Shown here: positions 45,290-55,179 of the stretch, one piece after another | How the letters are laid out: each line of letters begins with the position of its first letter | Position numbering within the stretch: the stretch's first letter is position 1 | Source: Bos javanicus | Lineage: Eukaryota > Chordata > Mammalia > Artiodactyla > Bovidae | DNA length: 64,000 nt | Assembly (NCBI RefSeq): GCF_032452875.1 | Contig: NC_083897.1 | Location: 12,940,854 to 13,004,853 of the forward strand | Direction: 5' to 3' | The notes under the pieces: generated by a model | Seen by the model: the letters and a program-made list of their open reading frames with translations, nothing else | What the model was told of the DNA's origin: nothing | Database searches by the model: none | Made by a program: the position numbers and the translations under genes

Positions 45290-46100
45290 AGCCTGGTTCA
45301 GACCCACCTGCTGATCTTAGAGAGCCTCTCAGAGAGGGAGGAGGCAACTGAAGCCTCACCCTGGGACATAGATACTGGCAGCACCCATTTTGGGGAGGTC
45401 CTCCTACCACAGGGCACTGGTGCTGGCAAATGCCCTTTTGAAATCCCCCTCTGGTTTGTTAGCTTCAGGACCCAGCCCCACCCACCCCCACCAACCTGTA
45501 GATACCAGAACTGGGATGCCTCAGGCTGGGCATCTAGCTGGGTGGGGACACAGTCCCACCCACCAGCAAGCAAGCTGAGACCACAGCCACCCCTGGATAT
45601 GGCCCTATCAAACAGGGGGCCCAGGACTCAGCCCCACACACCAGTGCACAGGCACTACACCTGGGACCCTCTGGGCCCTGCAGCCAGAGACCCCAGGACC
45701 CAGCTCCACCCACCAGTGGTCAGGCACCAGCCCAATGACCACCACAACCCTACAGCCAGCCATGGAAGGACACAACCATTTCACCAGCAGGCCAATACCA
45801 GTTCTAACCCCAGGATCTGGCCCCACTCACCATCTGGCCAACACAAGTATGACATCCTGGACCCCACATCCAGGTGTGTCAGGACCTAACCCCACCTACC
45901 CATGGTCTGACACAGATCTGGGACTCCTGGACCCTGGAGCCAGAGACCACAGGACCAGGCTTTGTCCACCTGGCACTAGCCCCAGGATGCATGTTGACCT
46001 ACTAATGGGTGGGCACCAATCCCAGGATCTCTTGGACCCAGATCCACTAGCAGAAGGACTCTGGCCCAGGGAACACTGAAGCACAGAAACCTGCCTTGTC
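45290..46100 (+). repeat. Tandem-repetitive L1 5' UTR (minisatellite-like)
   Basis: Irregular repeats built on 'cccaggacccagccccaccca', 'caccagtgg' and 'caggcaccagcccca' words. The low stop density gives a 200-codon plus-strand frame (45287-45889) that is proline/histidine-rich and spurious. It belongs to the L1 5' UTR. Confidence 0.7.
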
Positions 46101-46593
46101 AATACCCAGTCAACACACCAGAGGGTGGCACCAGTCAATCAAGTGGGTATAGAAGAAGCATATCTCAACAAAATAAAGGCCATATCTGGTGAGCTCACAT
46201 CTAACATCATACTTAACAGGGAAAATCTGAATGCATTTCCTCTAAGATCAGGAACAAGGATGTCCATTCTCATCACTTTCATTCAACATAAAAATGGAAG
46301 TCCTAGCCATACTAATCAGACCCAAAAAAGGAATAAAAGAAATTCAAATAGGAAAGGAAGATGTAACTGTAGACAGTAGGATTCTATACATAAATCTTAA
46401 AGACACCACCAAAAAAATGACTAGAGCTCATCAGTGAATTCAGCATAAAGTTGTAGGATACACAATTAATATACAGAAATCTTTTGTATTTTTATATACT
46501 AACAACAAACTATCAGAGAGAGAAATTAAGGAAGCACTCTCACTTAAAATTGTATTAACAAGAATAAAGTAACTAGGAGTAAACCTACCAAAG

Positions 46594-46625
46594 AGTTGGA
46601 CATGACTTAAGTGACTTAGCACTCA
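46594..46625 (+). mobile_element. Tail-only Bov-A fragment in L1
   Basis: About 30 bp (aagagttggacatgactt, then aagtgacttagca) equal to a BOV-A tail interrupts L1 ORF2 sequence between 'ctaggagtaaacctacc' and 'aaggaggtaagag'. Confidence 0.65.
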
Positions 46626-46773
46626 AGCATGCAAGGAGGTAAGAGCTGTGCTTGGAAAATTATAACACTGATGAAAGAAATCAAAGATGACACAGACATA
46701 TGGAAAGATACACAGCGTTCATGGTTTGGAAGAAATAAGATTTTTAAATTAACCACATTACCCAAGGCAATCT

Positions 46774-47071
46774 ACAGATTCAATACTGCTGCTGCTGCTA
46801 AGTCGCTTCAGTAGTGTCCGACTCTGTGTGACCCCACAGACGGCAGCCCACCAGGCTCCCCTGTCCCTGGGATTCTCCAAGCAAGAACACTGGAGTGGGT
46901 TGCCATTTCCTTCTCCAATGCATGAAAGTGAAAAGTGAATGGGAAGTCGCTCAGTCATGTCTGACTCCTAGCCACCCCATGGACTGCAGCCTACCACGCT
47001 CCTCCGTCCATGGGATTTTCCAGGCAAGAGTACTGGAGTGGGGTGCCATTGCCTTCTCCAACAGATTCAAT
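46774..47071 (-). mobile_element. BOV-A2 SINE in L1 ORF2
   Basis: Reverse-strand dimer starting with (CTG)n; perfect 11-bp duplication acagattcaat (46774-46784, 47061-47071). The L1 reading 'ctacagattcaatgcaaccc' is restored across it. Confidence 0.96.
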
Positions 47072-48620
47072 GCAACCCCTACTAAAATGCCAATAGCATT
47101 TTTCACAGGACGAGAGTAATATTAAAAGTTGTATGGAGACATAAAAGACCCCAAACTGTCAAAACAATCTTGAGAAAGAAGAACAGAGCTGGAGGAATTA
47201 TACTCTTTAACTTCAGACTATGCTACAAATCTAAAGTAACTGAAACAGTAAGGCACATGAAGAAAAATAGACACACAGATCAATGGAACAGAAGTGAGAG
47301 CCCAGAAATAAACGTACACACTTATGGCCAACTATGACATCATTCAAGAATACACAATGTGGAAAAGACAGTCTCCTCAATAAGTGGTGCTGGGAAAATT
47401 GAACAGCTACATGTAAAACATAATACTGAAATTAGAACATTTTCTCACACCATGTACAAAAATAAATTCAAAATGGATTAAAGACCTAAACATAAGACCA
47501 AAGACCATAGAGCAGCTAGAATAAAACATATGTATAATACTCTTTAAATAAATTATAGCCATAGTTTTTTGGATGTCTCTTAAGGCAAAGGGAATAAAAG
47601 CAAAGAAAATAAATAGGATCTAATTCAATTTTAAAGCTTTTGCAAGGGAAACCACTGACAAAATGAAAAGACAACCTATGGTGCAGGATAAAATATTTTC
47701 AAATGATATGACAGATAAGGGTTTAATATCCAAAATATATAAACAGCTCATAGAACTCAAAAAACAATTATATTAAAAATGTGCACAAGACCTGAATATA
47801 CATTTTTCCAAAGAAGGCATTCATATGCCAATAAGCATATGAAAAGATGCTAAGCATCATTAATCACCATAGAAATGCAAATCAAAACCACAGTGAGATA
47901 TCACCTCACATCTGTTAGAATGGCTGACATCAAAAAGACCACAAATAACAAATGTTGGTGAGGATTTAGAAAAAAAAAGAAGCCTTGTACACTGTAAGTG
48001 GGAATGTAAATTTGTGCAGCCACTGTAGAATAAAATATGGAGGTTCCACAAAAAACTAAAAACTACCATATGATCTAGCAATTCCAATCTTGGGTGTACA
48101 CTCAAAGAAAATTAAAATAGCAATTCAAAAAGATACATAAACCCCAATATTCACAGTACCATTAGGTTATTTCCATATCTTGGCTGTTATATAAGTGTCC
48201 AACAGATGAATGGATAAAGAAGATATATGATTTGTGTGTATACACACAGTGGAGTACTACTCACCCATAAAAAAGCTAAAATATTGCCCTGTGCAGCAAC
48301 ATGAGTGGATCTGAAGGGTATTATGCTTTGTGGAACAAATCATACAGAGAAAGACAAACATTGTATTATATGTGGACTCTTTAAAAATAAAAATGAATAT
48401 TCAAAAAAAGAAAATATCTTATGACATGAAAATTATGTACAATTTAAATTTCAGGTTCATAAATAAAATTTTTGGACCACAGCTGTGGTCAAGCATTTAT
48501 ATGCTGTTTACGGTTCCTTCTCTGCTACAGTGGCAGGGCTAGGATAGAGTATATAGTCCAGAAACTCTAAAAATATTTACTATCTGGACCTTAACATAGG
48601 TTTGCCAAACTCTGTCTAGA

Positions 48621-48775
48621 TCTCAGTGTCAAAATCATCACCCGGATCATGTGATAGAATTGCAGAGTTTCCAGATCCTGCCCTAAATGTTCTGAATATG
48701 TGATAGAGCCTAATATTATCCATTTTTCTAAATCCCCTTAAGAACTCCAGTTTTATCCAGTCCCAGGCTTTAGAC
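48621..48775. other. Unassigned stretch
   Basis: I see nothing identifiable here. Confidence 0.3.
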
Positions 48776-49490
48776 ATCACTTAAATTCTAATGACACTTA
48801 AGTCTATCTGTAGTCCAGAATTCTCTCATAACTTCTAGACTCATAAATCCCAGAGTTTTTCACATTACACATAGATGACTAATTGACATCTTTGACCGGG
48901 CATATCTAAAGCTAACTTTTGCTCACATGCTCTGCCAATCTTTTCCACCTCCAGTCTTCCCCACTTCAGTTAATGGCACTAGCAGTCACTTAGGCAAAAA
49001 CCCCAGGAATCTTTCTTGATTACTCTTTTCTTGATCCTGTGTTCCATCAAATCAGAAATCCTATTGCCTTTGCCTCCAACATATAAGGAATCCAATCACT
49101 TCCACTTATGTTCACCCACCATCACCCTAGTCTAAGACATTGTCAAGGCTCACCTGCTGCTGCTGCTGCTGCTGCTAAGTCGCTTCAGTCGTGTCCGACT
49201 CTGTGCGACCCCATAGACGGCAGCCCACCAGGCTCCCCAGTCCCTGGGATTCTCCAGGCAAGAACACTGGAGTGGGTTGCCATTTCCTTCTCCAATGCAT
49301 GAAAGGGAAAAGTGAAAGTGAAGTCGCTCAGTCGTGTCCGACTCTCAGCGACCCCATGGACGGAGGCCCACCAGGCTCCTCCGTCCATGGGACCCTCCAG
49401 GCAAGAGTACTGGAGTGGGTTGTCATTGCCAGATTACTACAATTGCCCCCTAACTGTTCTGCCCGCTTTCACTTGTTAAAGTCTAATATT
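48776..49490 (+). mobile_element. L2 fragment split by a BOV-A2
   Basis: L2 order: 'ccttctttcttgattactc'-like text, 'gttccatcaaatcagaaatc', 'caccctagtctaagacattg', then after the SINE 'agattactacaattgccccc' and 'taactgttctgcccgctttc'. Confidence 0.75.
49153..49431 (-). mobile_element. BOV-A2 SINE, near-consensus
   Basis: Reverse-strand dimer with a long (CTG)n run; very few differences from the consensus, so probably the youngest SINE in the window. No clean duplication could be read. Confidence 0.94.
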
Positions 49491-49725
49491 CGGTAAGATA
49501 AACTTGTGATTCAAACAAACATGTGTCAAAGATTTGAGCCAATGCATTAATTAATGCAGGAAGCAGTAAGATCTTAAATCTGATCCAAAGACCATTTGAG
49601 AAGCTAATTATTTCTAGTAATGTTAGGATATTATTCATGGATTAGGTATAAAACTAATTACTATCTGATAAAGCCATAACTGTAAACTTTGGATTTTTTT
49701 TACAGTGGGAATTAAATTATTTGCC
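49491..49725. other. Homeodomain-site-rich non-repetitive segment
   Basis: Contains the perfect 16-bp palindrome tgcattaattaatgca (49543-49558), forkhead-like aagataaac and caaacaaac, and ctaatta words (gctaattatt, actaattact). Candidate conserved non-coding element or enhancer; function is inference. Confidence 0.35.
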
Positions 49726-49904
49726 TCTGTGGTAGGCAACAACCTACAAGTTATACTCTGTTTCAAAAGGTTATACAATAGTCTAGACAATAGAAAGTCA
49801 AGTCTAGCACTGTACTGCAAAAAGTCTCAGTAACTTATTTTACCAAGTTCCAAGTTTTTTATAAACTTTTCTGACACACCCTTTTCCTTCTCTGTATAGA
49901 TTAT

Positions 49905-50445
49905 TATTCCACACAACAGCCCAAATGATTATTTGAAAGCATAAACAGGGTCATAAAACTAAAATACAAACTCCTTAGTACAGCCAAGAGATGGCTACGT
50001 GACTAGACCCCAGCCTAGCTTTCTGACCTCAAGGCTACCACTCTTACCCGTGCACAAGGTTTTGATTTCTCTGGCCACAGTTTCACTTCCTGGAATACTT
50101 GAGGCTTATTCCTACCACAGGGCCTTTGCAGTAACTCTTCACCATACCTGAAACTATCTGCCCAAATCTGTTGGTTGTCTCCTCATCACACAGGACTCAG
50201 CTTAACTATCACCTGAGAAGACCTAAAATACCTACCTAACTCACCCTATTAGTCCTTCATTCACCCTACTTCCCTCATAGCAATTATCCCTTTAGTTTTG
50301 TTTGCCTATACTTTTCTCTATGTCTCACCCCACCATTGAAAAGTAAATGGCATGGAAGGATCGGATTCTGTCCTGGTAATAGATATGTCCCCAACAACCA
50401 GCACAGCAATTGACACATAGGTGCTCCATAAACATTTTAATTCAC
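49905..50445 (+). mobile_element. LINE2 (L2) 3' region
   Basis: Signatures in order: 'caggtcata'-like start, 'acaaactccttagtacagcc', 'cacagggcctttgcagtaac', and a terminus with 'ggtgctccataaacattt'. Confidence 0.8.
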
Positions 50446-50867
50446 TGATCTGGAATGCGTTCCAAGTTCTGCCCCTGTATCTGTCACTAACTGGCAACTC
50501 TGGATTTGGGCAAGTCCTTCCCTCTCCCTTGAACCCCAGTGTTACCATCTAGAAGATAACGGTGTGGAACTAAATTATCTGCAAGGTACATACCAGCTTT
50601 ATAATGCTACCAAAGATTTTGTAAACTGATATATCACAGCCACTTTTCAAAAGCAGCAGAGAATAGAGCAGCAGGCATCATCACCACCACCATCACTGAT
50701 ATACACAATAAGCATTTATTCAGGCCCACTGTCAGCTAGACTCTCTGCTAAAAGTTGAAAGACAGCAAATGATTAAAATAAAAAAACATATTCTTCCCGC
50801 ATAGAGACGGTAATCTAATTTAATTAGGGAAATATTCCATATATATGCAAAGCAAAGTAACAATACG
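50446..50867. other. Unassigned; possible MIR trace
   Basis: 50440-50600 resembles a decayed MIR core ('gggcaagtccttccctctcc', 'ccagtgttaccatct'). The rest is unassigned. Confidence 0.35.
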
Positions 50868-51105
50868 AAGTACTATGTGTGTGCGTTCAGTCGTGTCCAA
50901 CTGTTTGGGACCCCATGGACTGTAGCCTGCCAGGATCCTCCGTCCCTGGAATTTTCCAGACAAGAATACTGGAGTGGGTAGCTATTCCGTTCTCCAGAGG
51001 ATCTTCCCGACTCAGGGGTCAAACCCGCATCTCTTACGTCTCCTGCATTGGCAGGCAGATTCTTTAGCATTAGCACCACCTAGGAAGCCCCCACAAAGTA
51101 CTATG
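50868..51105 (-). mobile_element. Bov-tA SINE, first of a stacked pair
   Basis: Full reverse-strand Bov-tA (tail gtgcgttcagtcgtgtcc, head ...cctaggaagccc). Flanked by aagtactatg at 50868-50877 and 51096-51105. Confidence 0.95.
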
Positions 51106-51343
51106 GGTGCACGGTGCTAAGTCACTTCTGTCCTGTCCAACTCAGTGCCACCCTATGGACTATAGCCCATCAGGCTCCTCTGTCCAAGGGATTCTCCAGG
51201 CAAGAATACTGGAGTGGTTTACCATACCTTCCTCCAGGGGATCTTCCCAACCCAGGGATCGAACCCACATCTCTTACATCTCCTTCATTGGCAGGTGGGT
51301 TCTTTACCACTAGCACCTCCTGGGAAGCCCACAAAGTACTATG
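51096..51343 (-). mobile_element. Bov-tA SINE, second of a stacked pair
   Basis: Another full reverse-strand Bov-tA of different sequence, flanked by the same aagtactatg (51096-51105 and 51334-51343). Confidence 0.95.
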
Positions 51344-51384
51344 CAATTGCCAAATAAGTTGTAATCATAATAATTTTGATAGCT

Positions 51385-51520
51385 AAATGTATTGAGAGCT
51401 TACCATGTAGCAGGTATTAGTCTTAAAAATGTATCTTTATTAAGTTACATAAACTTTATAGCAAACTTACATGACTATCATTTTTAAAGCCCTAGGAAAT
51501 AGATACTAGTTATACTATAT
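51385..51520 (-). mobile_element. MIR SINE fragment
   Basis: Reverse MIR: 'gagagcttaccatgtagcag', 'ttattaagttacataaactt'. Confidence 0.6.
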
Positions 51521-51539
51521 CTAGTCACAGATAGCAAGT

Positions 51540-52110
51540 GTTACTAGAATGTATAAGATCTCACCAAGGACCGAGTAACAGGAATTCTCAGAAAACAAAA
51601 CAAAACAGAAGCTGAGCTGAGAATGGGACTTAGACCACTGAAGTGGAAGAGAGAAACCATCCCAAGAAGAAGGAACAACTTGAGGTAACATATTGAAGGG
51701 GAAATGCATTTAACAGTTTCAGGGCATGAGGAGCTGAGTGCTTTGACTAGAGTAGAATTGTCTGGTAAAACAACTGAGACACAAGTTTGAAAAGAAAGGT
51801 GGGACGTGAATAGTGGACGCCATGCTAAGAAGTGCGGTCTTGTTTCTGGAGATACTGAGGATTCAGTGGCATTTTTTGAGAGTAGAGTTTCACTTTCAAA
51901 ATAACCACCTCGGAAGATTAATGGGGCCATTAGTAGGCTAGCCCTGAAGTCCAGGTTGTGAAGTGATAAAAGGTCTATATTAGGGTGGTTACAATAGGAG
52001 AGAGGAATTTGGGGCTGTAAAGGAAAATAGAAGAAAAATTAACAACTGTAACTGGTGCCTGACATGACATTAGGTGACAAGACAGACATGACAAAAATAA
52101 CCCCAGCTGT
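51540..52110 (+). repeat. Ancient interspersed repeat, same unnamed family as 20873-21600
   Basis: Purine-rich sequence with 'gggcatgaggagctgagtgc' and 'gggtggttacaataggagag' has the style and order of that family. Confidence 0.4.
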
Positions 52111-52144
52111 TTTTTTTCTAGTGAGAAGAGGAAGAACAAGCGTT

Positions 52145-52243
52145 TTTAACTGAAACAATAGTTTACTTACAATGCTGTATTAATTTCTGCTGTACAGCAA
52201 AGTGCCTCAGTTATACATACGTGTGTGTGTGTGTGTGTGTGTA
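52145..52243 (-). mobile_element. L1 3' end followed by (GT)11 microsatellite
   Basis: 52145-52220 is a reverse-strand L1 terminus ('acaatgctgtattaatttct', 'gtacagcaaagtgcctcagt'). A (GT)11 run occupies 52221-52242. Confidence 0.75.
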
Positions 52244-52372
52244 GTTGTTGTTTAGTCGCTAAGTCCTGTCCAACCCTTTGCAACTCTGTGGACCACAGTC
52301 CATCAGGCTCCTCTGTCCATGGGATTTCCCAGGCAAGAATACTGGAGTGAGTTGCCATTTCCTTCTCCAGAC
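52244..52372 (-). mobile_element. Bov-A unit (truncated Bov-tA)
   Basis: Reverse-strand Bov-A monomer from 'gttgtttagtcgctaagtcc' to 'tttccttctccag', directly beside the microsatellite. Confidence 0.9.
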
Positions 52373-52689
52373 CCTAGTATTCTAGTTAGGGTGTTTTTGA
52401 CAGAAATGAAAATATCTTGAGGAGTGGGAGATAAAATGAGAAGTTACAGAAAAACTTTGGACACATTTATATAATGTCTGATGACCCTGAGAAGACACAG
52501 TAATGTAAATAAGTGCCAAGTTACTTGACTTCAGTTCAACAGAATAAAGAAAATAGTGACTGCATTATCAAGTGCTCAAGAGACATTCAATAATAACTGT
52601 TATCAATGTCTAGAAAGGTATAAAGCCCTACTGGAGACAGAGTTCATGTTTCCTGCTTGGCTGAAAATTATGAAAAGCTATCTGAACCT
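52373..52689. other. Unassigned stretch
   Basis: I see nothing identifiable here. Confidence 0.3.
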
Positions 52690-54870
52690 AATCAGAGCAC
52701 AGTGAGAGATGAGGACATTCTATTCATACTTGGAATTATGGGATCCTCCCTTTGTCCCTCTTGATCTACTCTCCAGTCTTCATCCTGTTCTCTGCCTTCA
52801 GAAGGTGACCTATATGGACCTTAGCAACTGGCTCCCTTCCCTCTGGCTTCTGGATGGACTTGGCCAGTATGATCTCCAGTTGGAGATCAAAAGGAGAAGA
52901 AAACAAGATCAGGATGTTTGATTCTCTGGCTTCCTCCCTGCAAGGTTGCTCTGGCCTGGCTGTGTCCCTAATCCAAAGGTCACTGCTCCTCTCAAGACTT
53001 TACACAAGTTTTCCCTTTCAAGATCTAGTAACTGCTCCCTTCCTCCATTCATTCCATGGGTCTAGGACTGGTAATGTCTTCACTGCCACCATCCTTGAAT
53101 TGCTACCCAGTCCCCTGCAGCTTCTCCACACCTGTACCTCTATAAATAATCCCCTCATAAATAAATCTTCCATGAATGATGCTAATTTTCTACTTTCTTG
53201 CAGTTGGGATCTTACCAATACATTAAGTATTCCTTAAGTGGCCCCCTTGAAACAGATTTTCACAGTGAGATTCTGAGATTGACTTGGTCATATTGAAGAG
53301 TATTGGAATAGCCTTCTTGCTAAGGGGAAAAATAGGAGTAGGTAATCTACAGCATACAGTGGCATTGTAATCATTCAAATTATTACCTATCACAGCATGG
53401 GATAATGAGGGCAATGTCTTGGGAGATCAAACGGCCATAGCAATTAGTCCACAAAGGCCTGAACAACACTTCCTTCATCAGAGCATTATGACAAACATGC
53501 GGAACACCACCAACCTCCAAGAATTCTGTGATAGCTGTACTCTTCAGGTCATGGATGATAGTAGGGGATGCTATCGTGGAAATGTATGTCCTGTTCTCAG
53601 TGGGAATATGGGATCCTGAAGGGCTAATGGCAGGAAGGTGTCATTTAACAATCAACCAGTGACATGGTAGGTACAATTTACACAGTAAAACCCAGGGACA
53701 AAACGGGAACCAAAGTATCGACCTGCAGGGATCTGCAGTGATGGTTAATTGATCATGGAGATCTCAAAATGGAACACACAAACTGTACCAATGGGCTGCC
53801 TGCCATCCAGAGGCAGGACAAAAATCTTGGTCTACTAAACAGAAACTCACTAAAGTGACAGTTCATGGCCGCTGGTACAATTCCCAAACTTAAGTCAATT
53901 CAAGGTGTGAAGCCCTTGAGGCCACAGAAGTAAACTGTAAATCTTCTCAAAGCCTTCTCCAGAAGTACTTGCGGCCATATACTATGGAAAGAGAAATAGT
54001 CAGTTCTTTTGGAGATTATTAGATATAGACTAATAAACTTGCACTAATTCCCAGGAACCAAAATGCCCCAGTGGTTCACCATCAGAATAGGGACTTTGGA
54101 CAGTAGATGGAGTCTTGGCCTCGGTCTAGCAGCTTAGCTGGACTGGGAGCGGCATAGCTAATAAGTGGAAGATTCTCCTCTTTCATTCCCTGACCCAAGC
54201 ACTGAGGGCTATTATAGTAGGGTGAGTCAAATGTTGGCTCCTTGGAACTGCCTCTTCCCCAAATGATGGTAAACCAAATGACATACTGCATCTCCGGGGA
54301 AACCAGAAAGACTAGTGCCACCATCAAAAACTTGAAAGACACCAGGGTGATGATATTTACCACATCCTCACTTCACTTGCCTGCCTGGTTGTTGTAAAAG
54401 CTCAAGTGGGTCTTGGTGAAGAAAGAATTGTGATATAGAAAATATCACAAGCTTCATCACCTGGTACTGCCAATCACTGCCTGGCTTAAATGTGGCTAGT
54501 AGGGAGCCCAGAAAGGAGACTGGAAGGAAGTAGGAAGGTGCTGTGAGATTATTCCCCTTGCTTCCTCCCTGCAAGGCTGCCCTGGTCTCATTGTGCCTCT
54601 AGACAAAGATGACTGGCCCCTCCTATCAGCCTCCTCTGAATGAGTCTCTTGTTCTGGGTGCCTATAACTTCTCCCTCCTGGTATCCCTTCAACTTAGAGA
54701 TAATAACTGCTCCCTTTGACATGACCATGCTACTGTTTGTGGATCCTTTATACCTACAGCTCTGCCAACAGTCCATTTATAAAGAGTCCTCCTTCAATTT
54801 TTCTTAATCTGAATGTACCTCGTGCTTCCTATTAGCACATACTGACAAACCCAGTTGGAAAGCAGGTTTT
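52690..54870 (+). mobile_element. Possible fossil LTR element (ERV-like)
   Basis: Two similar blocks, 52840-53225 and 54535-54850, share 'cttcctccctgcaagg', 'actgctccc' and 'ataaat..tcctcc' features in the same order, and flank 1.3 kb. The internal part near 54290-54400 resembles the start of an ancient ERV RT region in style, without an open frame. This fits a decayed LTR retrotransposon with reduced internal sequence. Two independent copies of one repeat remain possible. Confidence 0.4.
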
Positions 54871-54949
54871 ACATGTGTGCTAATAGACTATACAATCTAG
54901 GTGTCATAGTTAAGCACTTAAATCACATGTCCGCCGTTTACTAACAGGT

Positions 54950-55179
54950 ATGATTTTAGAAGGGCTTCCCTGGTGGCTCAGTGGTAAAGAATCTGCCTGC
55001 CAACGCAGGAGACATGGGTTCAATCCCTGGGTCAGGAAGATCCACTGGAGAAGCAAATGGCAACCCACGCCAGTATTCTTGCCTGGGAAATCCCATGGAC
55101 AGAGGAGCCTGGCGGGCTATGGGGTCACAAAAGAGTCAGACACAACTGAAGTGACTAAACAACAACACATGACTTTGGA
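54950..55179 (+). mobile_element. Bov-tA SINE, full length
   Basis: Complete: head agggcttccctggtggctca with A box tggctcagtgg (54974-54984) and B box gggttcaatccc (55016-55027), Bov-A unit, caacaacac tail. Flanks atgattttaga/atgactttgga. The boxes are the internal RNA polymerase III promoter inherited from tRNA-Glu. Confidence 0.95.

Larger units (their letters stand above)
44035..48420 (+). mobile_element. L1 with 5' end present but ORF1 and most of ORF2 deleted
   Basis: Begins after a near-duplication aagaaaaatattt (44035-44047; aagaaaatatctt at 48408-48420). The start 'gattgtttcaagatgacaaa' is the L1 5' UTR beginning. The 5' UTR continues through 44290-44560 and 45229-46135. The sequence then jumps at about 46140 directly into late ORF2 (tctaacatcatacttaacag) and runs to the 3' end near 48400. 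ORF1 and the endonuclease/early RT parts are missing. It carries a Bov SINE piece, a BovB, a SINE tail and a BOV-A2. Confidence 0.8.
43905..48620 (+). mobile_element. hAT-Charlie-like DNA transposon split by an L1
   Basis: The left arm, 43905-44047 ('gggccaaatctggcccactg', 'gctaagaatggcttttatat'), and the right arm, 48408-48620 ('gacatgaaaattatgtacaa', 'tcataaataaaatttttgga', 'atatttactatctggacctt'), join into one known-looking non-autonomous element. The L1 between them explains the 4.4-kb gap. Confidence 0.7.

Noticed and set aside
45287..45889. 200-codon plus-strand open frame, proline- and histidine-rich
   Set aside because: It lies in the tandem-repetitive 5' UTR of an old L1; low stop density comes from C-rich repeats, with no domain and overlapping antisense frames.
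49153..49172. (CTG)n run as a coding or disease-type triplet repeat
   Set aside because: It is the complement of the AGC tail of a BOV-A2 SINE, as at 4462 and 46785.
54961..55040. tRNA-like gene in Bov-tA head
   Set aside because: A and B boxes are those of a SINE promoter; no clover-leaf tRNA is kept, so no tRNA gene is called here or at the other Bov-tA heads.
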